From the NCBI GenBank assembly GCA_945861255.1, contig CAMAUG010000034.1, positions 1 through 19,323 of the forward strand: a stretch of DNA of 19,323 nt. The letters run 5' to 3'. This DNA comes from Candidatus Sulfopaludibacter sp. SbA3 (lineage in GTDB: Bacteria > Acidobacteriota > Terriglobia > Bryobacterales > Bryobacteraceae). The translations under genes and the position numbers were made by a program. Shown piece after piece: positions 1-7,802 of the stretch (positions within the stretch are counted from its first letter, which is position 1; each line of letters begins with the position of its first letter). Below the pieces are notes generated by a model, which worked only from the letters and a program-made list of their open reading frames with translations, did not search any database and was not told the origin of the DNA.

Positions 1-1
1 T

Positions 2-952
<951 letters not shown>

Positions 953-998
953 GGCGGAATCCGGCGACCTGGCCGCCGGCGGCGGCTCCCGGCCCGGA

Positions 999-2384
999 TC
1001 AGGGCGTGCTCAACAGCCGCGCGGTCACCTGCTCATAGACGGTGAACGCCCGTAGATAATCATTGACGGCGGAGACTTGACGAAATTCCGCATCCACCGC
1101 GGCTTGTTCGCGCAGATTCACCGTGAACAGAGTGCTGTCTCCCAGGCGAAACCGCTCGCGTTCCGCGTCGGCGAGCTCCAGCGCGACCTTGACTTCATCC
1201 TTAGCCAGCGTGGCGCGATTGTGCGCGGCACGAACGGCGCTGGCGGCATCCTGAACCTCGGCTTCCACCTGGTTGCGGGCGAACAGTTCCCGCTGGGCCG
1301 TCTGGTTGAACCTGGCTTCGGCCGAGAGTAATCTGCCGGTAGCGGCGCGGCGCTGGAACGGCAGTTCAAAACGAAGCGAGGCTTTGAGTTCGTTCGGACC
1401 GCGACTGACGGCGCCAGCGCCTCCCTCGGCCGTAAACCCCAAAGACAGGTCCACGGCCGGCTTCCGCTCATTGGCCGCCATGCGAATATCGACACGTGTC
1501 TGCTCCTTCTGTTGCGTCAGACGCTCGATTTCCGGGCGGCGCTCCAGTGCCGTCGGCGTATCCTGCTCCACTTGCGCATCGGTGAGCGTTTCAGTCTCGG
1601 GAAGTTGCGGCGGAAGCTGCGCGTTGGAGGCGAGCCGCGGCCTTCCTGAGCCATCCCGGTAAAAGAGGGAAAGATCGATGGCCGCCTGCTGAATGCCGCG
1701 TTCCGCTTCGACCAATAGCGAACGCCTTTGCAGGATTTGCCGCTGATTCTCGGTGACCTCGATGGCGGGAATCTGCCCCAGATCGGACGCCTCCCGAAGC
1801 GCCTGATCACGCTCCTGAGCCACGCGTAGGATATCCTGGGCCACCCTCAGCCGTTGCCCGGCCGCGGCCCAATCCCAGTAGCGGCGCGCGGCGAATTGAC
1901 GAATGATCAGCCTTTGTTGATCGATGGTGAGATCGGCGATCCGCTTGCCGATGCGTGCCTTCTGGAGATTGCCGCGGCGATCGTCGATCTCCCGATTGCG
2001 CAGCAACGGCACTCTCACGCCGCCTCGCCATTCGCCCAATGAACGAGTGTCCAGGGCTCCCGCGTACGGGGCGAAGCTTCCGGTTCCGGTCCGCCAGCCG
2101 CCATAGGCTGATGCTCCCAGGGTAGAAAAGGCTTGGTCGAAGCCCATGGTAGCGCGCTGGTTGGGATAGAAACCAAAACGGTCTGAATCGGTCTGCGCGG
2201 CCATGACGAAATCGAAGCGGCCCAGCGCCTGCAGGATGTCCGCATCGGCGATATCGCGTTCAGCGAATGTCGCCAGCAGTGGAGGATAGTTCTTCTCGAC
2301 TACGTCCAAGATGTCGCTGAGCAATAAGGGCGTCTGCGCGGCAACGGGCGCCGCCCACAGTACCCACAACAGAAGGCGTCTCAT
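999..2384 (-). CDS. TolC-family outer-membrane efflux channel protein
   Basis: A 461-residue outer-membrane factor, the exit duct of a tripartite exporter. The start at 2384 is chosen because its ATG overlaps the stop of the upstream HlyD gene (ATGA at 2384-2381) and because the protein then opens with a clean signal peptide (MRRLLLWVLWAAPVAAQ). Starts further upstream would add a non-conserved stretch. The body shows the long amphipathic helices of the TolC fold in two halves: a first around residues 25-240 with IADLTIDQQRLIIRQFAARRYWDW, and a second around 290-450 with RRPEIERLTQQKEQTRVDIRMAANERKP and RFRLGDSTLFTVNLREQ. The last is the family's recurrent RxxxGxxxxxxVxxxE-like motif. It is the third gene of the ABC-HlyD-TolC operon. 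The substrate cannot be read from the sequence. Confidence 0.9.
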   Translation of the reverse strand: MRRLLLWVLWAAPVAAQTPLLLSDILDVVEKNYPPLLATFAERDIADADILQALGRFDFVMAAQTDSDRFGFYPNQRATMGFDQAFSTLGASAYGGWRTGTGSFAPYAGALDTRSLGEWRGGVRVPLLRNREIDDRRGNLQKARIGKRIADLTIDQQRLIIRQFAARRYWDWAAAGQRLRVAQDILRVAQERDQALREASDLGQIPAIEVTENQRQILQRRSLLVEAERGIQQAAIDLSLFYRDGSGRPRLASNAQLPPQLPETETLTDAQVEQDTPTALERRPEIERLTQQKEQTRVDIRMAANERKPAVDLSLGFTAEGGAGAVSRGPNELKASLRFELPFQRRAATGRLLSAEARFNQTAQRELFARNQVEAEVQDAASAVRAAHNRATLAKDEVKVALELADAERERFRLGDSTLFTVNLREQAAVDAEFRQVSAVNDYLRAFTVYEQVTARLLSTP

Positions 2385-3658
2385 TTTTTCTTGTTCGCTC
2401 CTCCGGTCACGGGCTCGGTAGTTTTGGTGGTGGTGGGTGGGAAACCATTGAAGCGGCGCCACAGCTCGAAGCCCAATTTGACTTGCTGCAACAGTACCCA
2501 ACCGTTGGCGCGAACTCCCTGACGCAGATAACGGGCCTCCGGCCAGGCTTCATCGGAGGCATCCGGCGCGACCAGGATGCGGAAGCGTCCACTGCCGTCG
2601 TCGGTTGCGTCGAGCAGCTTCACTGTTCCGCCGAAGGTGCCCACCGCAACCGACGGCCAACCCACGAACTGGATGGCCGGCCATCCCTCAAACTGCAGGC
2701 GAACCTGGTCGCCGATATGGAGCAGCGGCATGTCGTTGCCATTGATCCACAGTTCGACGACGGTTTGGGTTGTATCGGGGACCAACACGGCCAGAGGCTC
2801 ACCGGCCTTGAGCATTTCGCTGCCCGGTTGGGCGAGAAGGCGCAGGATCACACCATCACGAGGGGCGCGGATTTCCTGAGTCGACTGGCGCGCCAGGCGG
2901 GTCTCGATGGGACGGACGGCCCCGCTGGCCGAGGAACGGGCGGCGTTAGCGTCTTCGACCAGCGCCCGGTAGTCCGCCTCCACCTTCTGCCGGTCGGCGG
3001 TCGTGGCGTCATGATCTTTACGGGCGGCATTCAGGGTGTTACGGGCGCGCTCTACTTCGGCCGCCGCGCGGTCGTTATCCATTCGACCCAGCTCGACGTT
3101 TCGCGTAGCCGTCAGGCCACGCTTGATGAGTTGCTCCTGGCGCTCAAGATTGAGGCGCGCAGCCAGCAGGGTAGCTTCGGCGGCTTCAAGGCCCCGCTCG
3201 GCGGCACTGATCCGCTCCGCTGCCATGCCGACGCGCGACTCCGCGGCGGCCAGGGCACTTTCGCGCGATGCTTCAAGACCCGCTATTCGGTCACCGAGAG
3301 ACTCCTGGCGGTCCCGGGCATCCGTCAATTCTCCTCGCAGGCGCTCGATCATGCCGGGGTCATTGTCACTCACGTCGACCACTACATCTCCCTGCTTGAC
3401 GCGCGTTCCTTCCGCGACATGCCATCGCACCACCCTACCGTCCACCGGCGCGGAAATAGTCTGTTGCCGCTCGAGAGGCGCGAGCGCGATCGCTCTGCCG
3501 GACCCGCCGATGCTCTGCTGCCAGGGCGTGAAGCCGAGAGCAACGACGAGAATCACAAAGAAGAAGACCAGGACCCAGGCAATCCGGCGGGCCGAAGCGT
3601 AGCCGGACACTTCCGCCATGGAGGGTAGCAGCGGATAAGGAGAGCCGTGGGCGCTCAT
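2381..3658 (-). CDS. HlyD-family periplasmic adaptor (membrane fusion) protein
   Basis: A 425-residue adaptor that bridges an inner-membrane ABC exporter and a TolC channel. The start at 3658 overlaps the ABC gene's stop (ATGA, 3658-3655), and the 3' end overlaps the tolC start in the same way, so all three genes look translationally coupled. There is one N-terminal membrane segment at about residues 27-43 (WVLVFFFVILVVALGF). A first lipoyl half follows at 58-90 (ISAPVDGRVVRWHVAEG), then a long coiled coil rich in Ala, Glu and Arg at roughly 95-250, a second lipoyl half (IRAPRDGVILRLLAQPG), and the beta-barrel and membrane-proximal region. The tail ends in a VKLGFELWRRFNGFPP motif and a Lys-rich end. 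A single transmembrane anchor with this domain order is typical of type I secretion adaptors. Confidence 0.92.
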   Translation of the reverse strand: MSAHGSPYPLLPSMAEVSGYASARRIAWVLVFFFVILVVALGFTPWQQSIGGSGRAIALAPLERQQTISAPVDGRVVRWHVAEGTRVKQGDVVVDVSDNDPGMIERLRGELTDARDRQESLGDRIAGLEASRESALAAAESRVGMAAERISAAERGLEAAEATLLAARLNLERQEQLIKRGLTATRNVELGRMDNDRAAAEVERARNTLNAARKDHDATTADRQKVEADYRALVEDANAARSSASGAVRPIETRLARQSTQEIRAPRDGVILRLLAQPGSEMLKAGEPLAVLVPDTTQTVVELWINGNDMPLLHIGDQVRLQFEGWPAIQFVGWPSVAVGTFGGTVKLLDATDDGSGRFRILVAPDASDEAWPEARYLRQGVRANGWVLLQQVKLGFELWRRFNGFPPTTTKTTEPVTGGANKKK

Positions 3659-5286
3659 GCAGCCTCCCGCAGATCGTCCCGGGTAAGGTGCAACACTCGA
3701 TCGCAGCGTTGTATCAAGTCCTCCCTGGCGGTGACCAGCAGCAGGGTCCAAGGAGCGTTCCGGTCGAACAATATGCCGGTGAACAAGTCTCGCTCCTCGG
3801 AGTCCTGCACGCCATCCAGCGCCTCATCGATGATCAGCAATCGAGGCGATCCGGCAATGGCGCGGGCCAGCATCACGGCCTGCTTCTGCCCTTCCGAAAG
3901 CGGCGGTCCTCCCGTGGCTACAATCGTATTCAGACCGTCCCGGAGCTGCTGGATGGCGTTCCATACGCCCACCTCATCCAGCGCTTTTTGCACCTGCGGC
4001 ACCGATAGATCCCGGCCGACGCGGACGTTATCGAGAATGGTTCCGTGGAACAGCTCGACACCCCGGACCAGCGCGATCCCGGTCCGGAGCTGCCGCAACT
4101 GAAGATTTCGGATATCGGCGCCGTCCAGCTCAACAGAAACTCCGGGGAGGTCGGCATAGCCGGCGATGACGTCGAGCAACGTGCTCTTACCGCAGCCGCT
4201 GAGGCCCCGCAGTCCTACTTTCTCCCGCGGCGCAACTTCTATGCTGTAGCGGGGGGCGCGAATCAGAAGAGCGGCCGGGCCCTGCCCAGGGGGTGGTTCG
4301 TGACCGGAGGACTCCGCGGGAAGATCGGTGAGCGTGCCAAGTTTGTCGAGGGACGCCAGCAGATCGTAGAACGTCTCCAGATGCTTCGCGAGCTTCGAAA
4401 TTCCCGCCAGCACGGCGGTCACAACCAGTTCGGCAGCCACCAGTTGACCGAGCGTCAATTGTCTCTGGATGACGAGCATCCCGCCGATACCCAGCAGCGC
4501 GGCGCTGGCGGAGGCTTGCAGCAGCAGGGACCCCGCGAACTGGCGCAATAGAACTTTGAAATGCTTCGCGCGATAGCCCAAGTATTCCTGGACCAGAGCA
4601 TCGCAGCGTTGGGTCGCGAAAAAAGCCGGTTTCTCGCCGCGAAACGTGGTCGCATTGCGAGCAACCTCCTCCAGCCATCCGACCAACGCATACTTGGCTT
4701 TGGATTCCGTCACGGCCGTGCCCACCGCGCCGAGTCCAAGAGGAAACATCACGATCAAAAGCGCCGCCAGCAACACGGCATCAAACGCCAGCAGCCACGG
4801 GTGATACACGCCCAGCAAGGCCATCCCGACGATGGTTTGCGTCAGCACGCTCAAACCGTCCACCAGCAGCGTCGCGCCGGCCTTCTGCACGATCACGATA
4901 TCCAGGAAACGGTTGACCACTTCGGGGCCATTCTCCAGCCGCAGAACATCCGCCTTGGCGTTGAGAAGCCGATGGAGAGATTCCGATGCCAGCCGCACAA
5001 ACACGCGCCGCTGCAGGATCTCCACGACGCGAAACCGGATTGTTTGTAGAATGGCCGAGATCGTCAATAGAGTAAGAACCAGCATGCTGAGCACCAGCAA
5101 CGGCTGCAGCAGCGTGCCGAACGCGACCGTGTTGACGAGCGCCTGCGTGGTGACGGGCACCGCCAGCGTGAGCAGGCCGATGGCCAGGGAAAATACAATC
5201 GCCACCGACAGGTCATTGCGCTCCAACTGGAGCATCGCGAAGAGTCTCTGGTGGGGAGAGATTACAGTTTTTGGAGAGGCTGGCAT
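3655..5286 (-). CDS. ABC half-transporter (fused membrane and ATPase domains), degenerate ATPase motifs
   Basis: A 543-residue exporter subunit with a transmembrane domain (about residues 25-310) followed by a nucleotide-binding domain (about 335-540). There is no N-terminal C39 peptidase domain. Walker A is intact (GLSGCGKST, 361-369), as is Walker B with the catalytic Glu (LLIIDE, 483-488). The signature is LSEGQ instead of LSGGQ (463-467). The Q-loop Gln is absent (IALVRGVELFHGTI at 404-417), the D-loop SALD is replaced by DGVQ, and the H-loop His is absent (LLLVTAREDL at 515-524). It is the first gene of the operon with HlyD and TolC partners, so it should power export across both membranes. 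No good Shine-Dalgarno precedes the ATG at 5286. A second Met at residue 18 is possible, but it lacks a better site. Confidence 0.9.
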   Translation of the reverse strand: MPASPKTVISPHQRLFAMLQLERNDLSVAIVFSLAIGLLTLAVPVTTQALVNTVAFGTLLQPLLVLSMLVLTLLTISAILQTIRFRVVEILQRRVFVRLASESLHRLLNAKADVLRLENGPEVVNRFLDIVIVQKAGATLLVDGLSVLTQTIVGMALLGVYHPWLLAFDAVLLAALLIVMFPLGLGAVGTAVTESKAKYALVGWLEEVARNATTFRGEKPAFFATQRCDALVQEYLGYRAKHFKVLLRQFAGSLLLQASASAALLGIGGMLVIQRQLTLGQLVAAELVVTAVLAGISKLAKHLETFYDLLASLDKLGTLTDLPAESSGHEPPPGQGPAALLIRAPRYSIEVAPREKVGLRGLSGCGKSTLLDVIAGYADLPGVSVELDGADIRNLQLRQLRTGIALVRGVELFHGTILDNVRVGRDLSVPQVQKALDEVGVWNAIQQLRDGLNTIVATGGPPLSEGQKQAVMLARAIAGSPRLLIIDEALDGVQDSEERDLFTGILFDRNAPWTLLLVTAREDLIQRCDRVLHLTRDDLREAA

Positions 5287-5310
5287 GAGCGGGTTCGGGT
5301 TACATGTTCC

Positions 5311-5339
5311 ACTCTACGGAAAACTCCCCTGATCGACAA
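5311..5339 (-). promoter_or_regulatory. Putative sigma-70 promoter of the ABC-HlyD-TolC operon
   Basis: On the minus strand a -35 TTGTCG (5339-5334) is separated by exactly 17 bp from a -10 TAGAGT (5316-5311). The predicted transcript starts near 5304, about 18 nt before the ABC ATG. Each hexamer matches 4 of 6 consensus bases. The same -35 word, TTGTCG, recurs upstream of the HPF and amidohydrolase genes. Confidence 0.45.
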
Positions 5340-5354
5340 ATAGATAAATGCGGA

Positions 5355-5383
5355 TCGAAATATCGCTAAAAACGATGTATAGT
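5355..5383 (+). promoter_or_regulatory. Putative nhaR-like gene promoter, possibly leaderless
   Basis: A -35 TCGAAA (5355-5360), a 17-bp spacer and a -10 TATAGT (5378-5383) lie upstream of the regulator. Only 7 nt separate the -10 from the ATG at 5391, so transcription should begin at or next to the start codon. No Shine-Dalgarno is visible. Confidence 0.45.
5362..5376. promoter_or_regulatory. Putative LysR-type operator (T-N11-A)
   Basis: ATCG-N7-CGAT forms an inverted repeat that contains the T-N11-A core (T5363, A5375) typical of LysR-family sites. It sits between the -35 and -10 of the regulator's own promoter. Its centre is about 65 bp upstream of the predicted start of the divergent exporter operon, the usual place for a LysR recognition site. 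Binding by the adjacent NhaR-like protein is inference. Confidence 0.45.
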
Positions 5384-5390
5384 GGACAGC

Positions 5391-6302
5391 ATGGAGTGGC
5401 TTAACTATCACCACCTTCACTACTTCTGGATGGTTGCCAAGGAGGGCACCATCGCCCGCGCCTGCGAGAAACTCCGGCTAGCCCAGCCGACCATCAGCGG
5501 CCAACTGCGCCAGTTTGAAGAAGCGCTGGGCGAGAAGCTATTCAGTAAGTCCGGCAGGAATCTGGTGCTGACCGACATCGGGCAGGTGGTGTACCGCTAT
5601 GCCGAAGAGATATTCTCAGTGGGGTCGGAACTGCAAGATGTGCTGCGCGGCCGTCCGCAGGGCAGACCCGCGAGGTTCATTGTAGGCATTTCCGATTTGA
5701 TTCCCAAGTGGATCGCATTTCGTGTTCTGGAGCCTGTCCTCAAGATGGCCGAACCGGTGCACCTGATTTGTCACGAGGACAATACCGAAAATTTGCTATT
5801 GAAACTGGCCAGCCACGGTCTGGACATGATCCTTACAGACGCCCCTGTCACGGCGCCAACCCGGGCGCGTGCATTCAACCACGAACTGGGGAGTTGCGGT
5901 GTTTCTTTCTGCGCCACGCGGGAACTTGCCATCCGGTACCGCAAAGGTTTTCCGAAGTCGATGGACGGAGCGCCATGGTTGTTGCCGACGGAAGGCTCCA
6001 CGATGCGCCGGTCCCTGGACCAGTGGTTCGGCCGGCATCAGATTCGTCCATTGATTGTGGGCGAGTTTCAAGATAGCGCGCTGCTCAAGGTGTTCGGGCA
6101 GGCAGGGGCCGGAATCTTCCCCGTGGCTTCGGCCGTCGAGAAGGACGTTCGAGAGCATTATGGAGTGGCCGTCATTGCCCGGACGACGGAGATCGTCGAG
6201 CGTTTCTATGCCGTCTCCGTGGAGCGCCGCCTGAAGCATCCGGCGGTAACGGCGATCGCTGAGGCCGCCGAGCGGTTCTTGCTGAATTTGCCCCAGAAGT
6301 AG
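5391..6302 (+). CDS. nhaR: LysR-family transcriptional regulator, NhaR-like
   Basis: A 303-residue regulator. The N-terminal winged helix-turn-helix (residues about 2-62) opens with WLNYHHLHYFWMVAKEG, very close to the NhaR signature INYNHLYYFWHVYKEG, and continues QPTISGQLRQFEEALGEKLF. The rest is the LysR substrate-binding domain, with NhaR-like stretches such as VYRYAEEIF, LDMILTDAP, LGSCGVSF and GEFQDSALLKVFG. NhaR itself responds to Na+/Li+ and activates the nhaA antiporter gene in enterobacteria; no antiporter is present here. The divergent orientation to the exporter operon and the shared T-N11-A box suggest that this protein controls that operon and itself. I chose the ATG at 5391 over the in-frame GTG at 5382 because the GTG overlaps the likely -10 hexamer and the shorter form matches the family N-terminus. 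Confidence 0.9.
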   Translation: MEWLNYHHLHYFWMVAKEGTIARACEKLRLAQPTISGQLRQFEEALGEKLFSKSGRNLVLTDIGQVVYRYAEEIFSVGSELQDVLRGRPQGRPARFIVGISDLIPKWIAFRVLEPVLKMAEPVHLICHEDNTENLLLKLASHGLDMILTDAPVTAPTRARAFNHELGSCGVSFCATRELAIRYRKGFPKSMDGAPWLLPTEGSTMRRSLDQWFGRHQIRPLIVGEFQDSALLKVFGQAGAGIFPVASAVEKDVREHYGVAVIARTTEIVERFYAVSVERRLKHPAVTAIAEAAERFLLNLPQK

Positions 6303-6309
6303 ACCACCC

Positions 6310-6324
6310 ATCGGAATATCCGAT
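6310..6324. terminator. Small hairpin after the nhaR-like gene
   Basis: ATCGGA-ATA-TCCGAT is a perfect 6-bp stem with a 3-nt loop, 8 bases after the regulator's stop. There is no T-run behind it, so a terminator role is weakly supported. Confidence 0.2.
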
Positions 6325-6345
6325 CAGACGCATCCAAACAATCTT

Positions 6346-6380
6346 ATTGTCGAATCATCAATCCGGCAGTATTGTCGAAT
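6346..6380 (+). promoter_or_regulatory. Promoter and 10-bp direct repeats upstream of the HPF gene
   Basis: ATTGTCGAAT occurs twice, at 6346-6355 and 6371-6380, with 25 bp between starts. The first copy supplies a -35 TTGTCG (6347-6352). After a 17-bp spacer, TATTGT (6370-6375), overlapping the second copy, can serve as -10. The predicted start near 6382 leaves a 13-nt leader containing AGGGA before the ATG at 6396. The repeats could be an operator or simply coincide with promoter elements. Confidence 0.4.
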
Positions 6381-6395
6381 TGTAGGGAAACGGCA

Positions 6396-6755
6396 ATGCG
6401 GATTCAGATACGCAAACGCAATCTTGAGCTCACCCCCGAACTCGCCAGTCACGTGGATCGCCGGCTTCGTTTTTCTCTGGGACGCTTCGCCGGCCGGCTG
6501 CGCTCGGCTGTCGTGAATCTGGAAGACGTAAACGGCCCCAGGGGCGGGGTGGATCAGGAATGCAAGTTGACCATCCAGACGAACTGGCATTCTCAGATTG
6601 TCATCGAGGAGCGCGATGCCGACATGTTCGTCGCTGTCACCAGAGCAGCCGATCGGGCGGGGCGTGCCGTGGGACGGCAAACCAGCTTGCGGTACGGCGC
6701 CGGGATCCCACGGCCTGTGAAAGTTCGGTTAGGAAATTCAGGAGACCAATCATGA
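6396..6755 (+). CDS. hpf: Short ribosome hibernation promoting factor (HPF/RaiA family)
   Basis: A 119-residue protein of the HPF/RaiA (S30AE) family. Members bind in the decoding channel of idle 30S/70S ribosomes and block translation in stationary phase or stress. It begins MRIQIRKRNLELTPELASHV and ends the fold with the helix HSQIVIEERDADMFVAVTRA, matching the family's beta-alpha-beta-beta-beta-alpha layout. It lacks the C-terminal dimerisation domain of long HPF, so it is a short type. The ATG at 6396 is preceded by AGGGA at good spacing; an ATT start further upstream is not needed. Its stop overlaps the start of the DksA-like gene (ATGA, 6752-6755), so the two are coupled. Confidence 0.85.
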   Translation: MRIQIRKRNLELTPELASHVDRRLRFSLGRFAGRLRSAVVNLEDVNGPRGGVDQECKLTIQTNWHSQIVIEERDADMFVAVTRAADRAGRAVGRQTSLRYGAGIPRPVKVRLGNSGDQS

Positions 6756-7123
6756 AACGCGATACATCAGTGTACCGGTGGTTGTTAGATGCAAAGGTGA
6801 GGGAGCTGCTGCGGGCGCTCCACAGCCGGGGAAGAATTGCGATGGAGTATTCCGCCGAGGAGATCGAGCAGGCCGTCCTGAAAGGCGAGCGCGAATTTGC
6901 AATGCTGGCCATCGATCGCGACACGCAACTGTTGCGCGAAGTCCGGTCTGCCGTGGCGCGGATCGCAGATGGCAGCTTCGGCATCTGCGAGGAATGCGAC
7001 GTTGAGATTCCGAACAGACGTTTGCAGGCCGTGCCATGGGCCAGGCGCTGCATCATCTGCCAGGAGGCGGCGGACCGGCGCGCGGAGCACAGCAGCTTTC
7101 GCGTATTCCCATTCGCAGCTTGA
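6752..7123 (+). CDS. DksA/TraR-type zinc-finger protein
   Basis: A 123-residue protein. Its C-terminal third is the C4 zinc finger of the DksA/TraR family: GICEECDVEIPNRRL, then CIICQE, giving CxxC-x17-CxxC. The preceding 60 residues are helical (EEIEQAVLKGEREFAMLAID, then RDTQLLREVRSAVARIADG), like the DksA coiled coil. The acidic tip motif DxxDxA needed for classical DksA action on RNA polymerase is not evident, so its exact activity is uncertain. GGAG at 6741 precedes the ATG at 6752 by 7 nt. Coupling to the HPF gene by a 4-bp overlap suggests joint expression and a shared role in slowing transcription and translation under stress; that role is inference. Confidence 0.85.
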   Translation: MKRDTSVYRWLLDAKVRELLRALHSRGRIAMEYSAEEIEQAVLKGEREFAMLAIDRDTQLLREVRSAVARIADGSFGICEECDVEIPNRRLQAVPWARRCIICQEAADRRAEHSSFRVFPFAA

Positions 7124-7451
7124 CCAGTGAACACAGTGCCTGCCGGCACTGTGCCGGCAATGGCTGATCGTCAGCGACGCCGCCAATATCCATATGGACG
7201 CCGAGGCGTTGCGCGACAGACTGAAGTCCAACATGCTCGACGATGATCAAAATAGTAGTGGGACCTGGTCAAAGCGAACATGCAGATCCTGGTCCAATCC
7301 GGAGACCTTCGCAAGAACGGAAAGCTGCTTCGCCAGCACGCCCATGGCATCGTGTTTCGGGCGGCACTCCCGCGGCGGACCGTGAACCGGCTCGACCGGT
7401 AGCAGACAATCGGGCGGGGCAGCCGCCTACGCCCATGCAAGGGACGGGTGC
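7124..7451. other. Non-coding or decayed stretch downstream of the DksA-like gene
   Basis: No convincing gene is present. Near the left end is the hairpin at 7132-7153. Beyond it, several short frames read protein-like on both strands but are broken. One example is a minus-strand frame of about 58 codons, roughly 7253-7430, bounded by TAG and TGA and lacking a credible start and ribosome site. It may be a remnant of an accessory gene; I do not recognise the family. Confidence 0.4.
7132..7153 (+). terminator. Hairpin downstream of the HPF/DksA-like operon
   Basis: CACAGTGCC-TGCC-GGCACTGTG is a perfect 9-bp stem with a 4-nt loop, starting 9 bases after the DksA-like stop. No T-run follows, so it may stabilise the mRNA 3' end or end transcription weakly. 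The palindrome TGCCGGCA occurs twice, at 7141-7148 and 7152-7159. Confidence 0.4.
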
Positions 7452-7511
7452 TTACTTTTCCAAGATGCCGCGGCAGTTCTTTGAGCCGCAGGAACATGGG
7501 GTGCGGTCGCC
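7452..7511 (-). pseudogene. Displaced 3'-end fragment of the SET-domain gene
   Basis: Nineteen codons reading GDRTPCSCGSKNCRGILEK followed directly by TAA, the post-SET Cys motif of the gene at 8419-8871. Over 57 bp (7455-7511) only one base differs from 8428-8484, a synonymous GAA/GAG change at 7458/8431. Nothing upstream in frame belongs to a SET domain. The fragment ends in its own stop right after LEK, whereas the intact gene runs two residues further (NR), so this copy may preserve the ancestral 3' end. Confidence 0.8.
7455..7511 (-). repeat. Direct repeat, displaced copy (left)
   Basis: 57-bp copy of the SET gene tail; the longest uninterrupted identity with 8432-8484 is 53 bp (7459-7511). 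Similarity stops abruptly at both ends. Confidence 0.9.
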
Positions 7512-7556
7512 TGGCCGCGCGGTAGTGCCAACCCACGGCCTGTCAGGATCAACGTT

Positions 7557-7799
7557 TCAGATCTCCTTGCCGTGCGCAGCATGCCCGGATAGCAAGAACG
7601 TGCTGGGATACTTTCCAGTGCCGCACAATTTGAACGTTCCGAAATCTTTGTACCAGCGGCCATCGGGGACGTCGGGATCTTGAGCCTTCCATTCGGCCAG
7701 CGCGAATAGATCGCGATCGGAAATTTGCCGCTGCTTCGCGCGGTCGCGCAAATGGGCCCACTTCTCCCGCGGAAGGCGCTCCTACTGGATCTTCGGCAT
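7557..7799 (-). pseudogene. Small protein downstream of an RHH gene, interrupted by in-frame TAG at codon 6 (toxin-like partner)
   Basis: An 80-codon frame starts with an ATG at 7799, only 3 nt after the stop of the ribbon-helix-helix gene. It reads MPKIQ, then TAG (7784-7782), then ERLPREKWAHLRDRAKQRQ and on to a coherent end with GRWYKDFGTFKLCGTGKYP. The peptide continues sensibly across the TAG, so a single base change (for example from TAT or TAC) probably created it. The residues after it (helical Arg/Lys-rich segment, then an aromatic beta-like region) look selected rather than random. The position after an RHH gene is where the toxin of a type II toxin-antitoxin pair usually lies, but I do not recognise a named toxin fold. 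A shortened protein from the TTG at 7751 is an alternative. Confidence 0.6.
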
Positions 7800-7802
7800 G
7801 GA

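Noticed and set aside
971..994. GC-rich symmetric sequence after the sigma factor gene (palindrome GCCGCCGGCGGC at 972-983)
   Set aside because: A perfect palindrome without a loop and without a T-run is poor evidence for a terminator; GC-rich chance symmetry is likely.
2483..3628. A 381-codon plus-strand frame opposite the HlyD gene
   Set aside because: Antisense shadow of a clear adaptor gene; low-complexity translation and no ribosome site.
7283..7402. Small plus-strand frame starting MQILVQSGDLRKNGKLL
   Set aside because: Forty codons, no ribosome site, a stop just upstream, and an equally protein-like frame on the opposite strand; not supportable as a gene.
7511..7525. 15-bp match to the 3' end of the sigma factor gene (938-952), CTGGCCGCGCGGTAG, right at the edge of the displaced SET tail
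   Set aside because: Intriguing position, but a 15-bp GC-rich match within 19 kb is close to chance, and flanking bases align only loosely.
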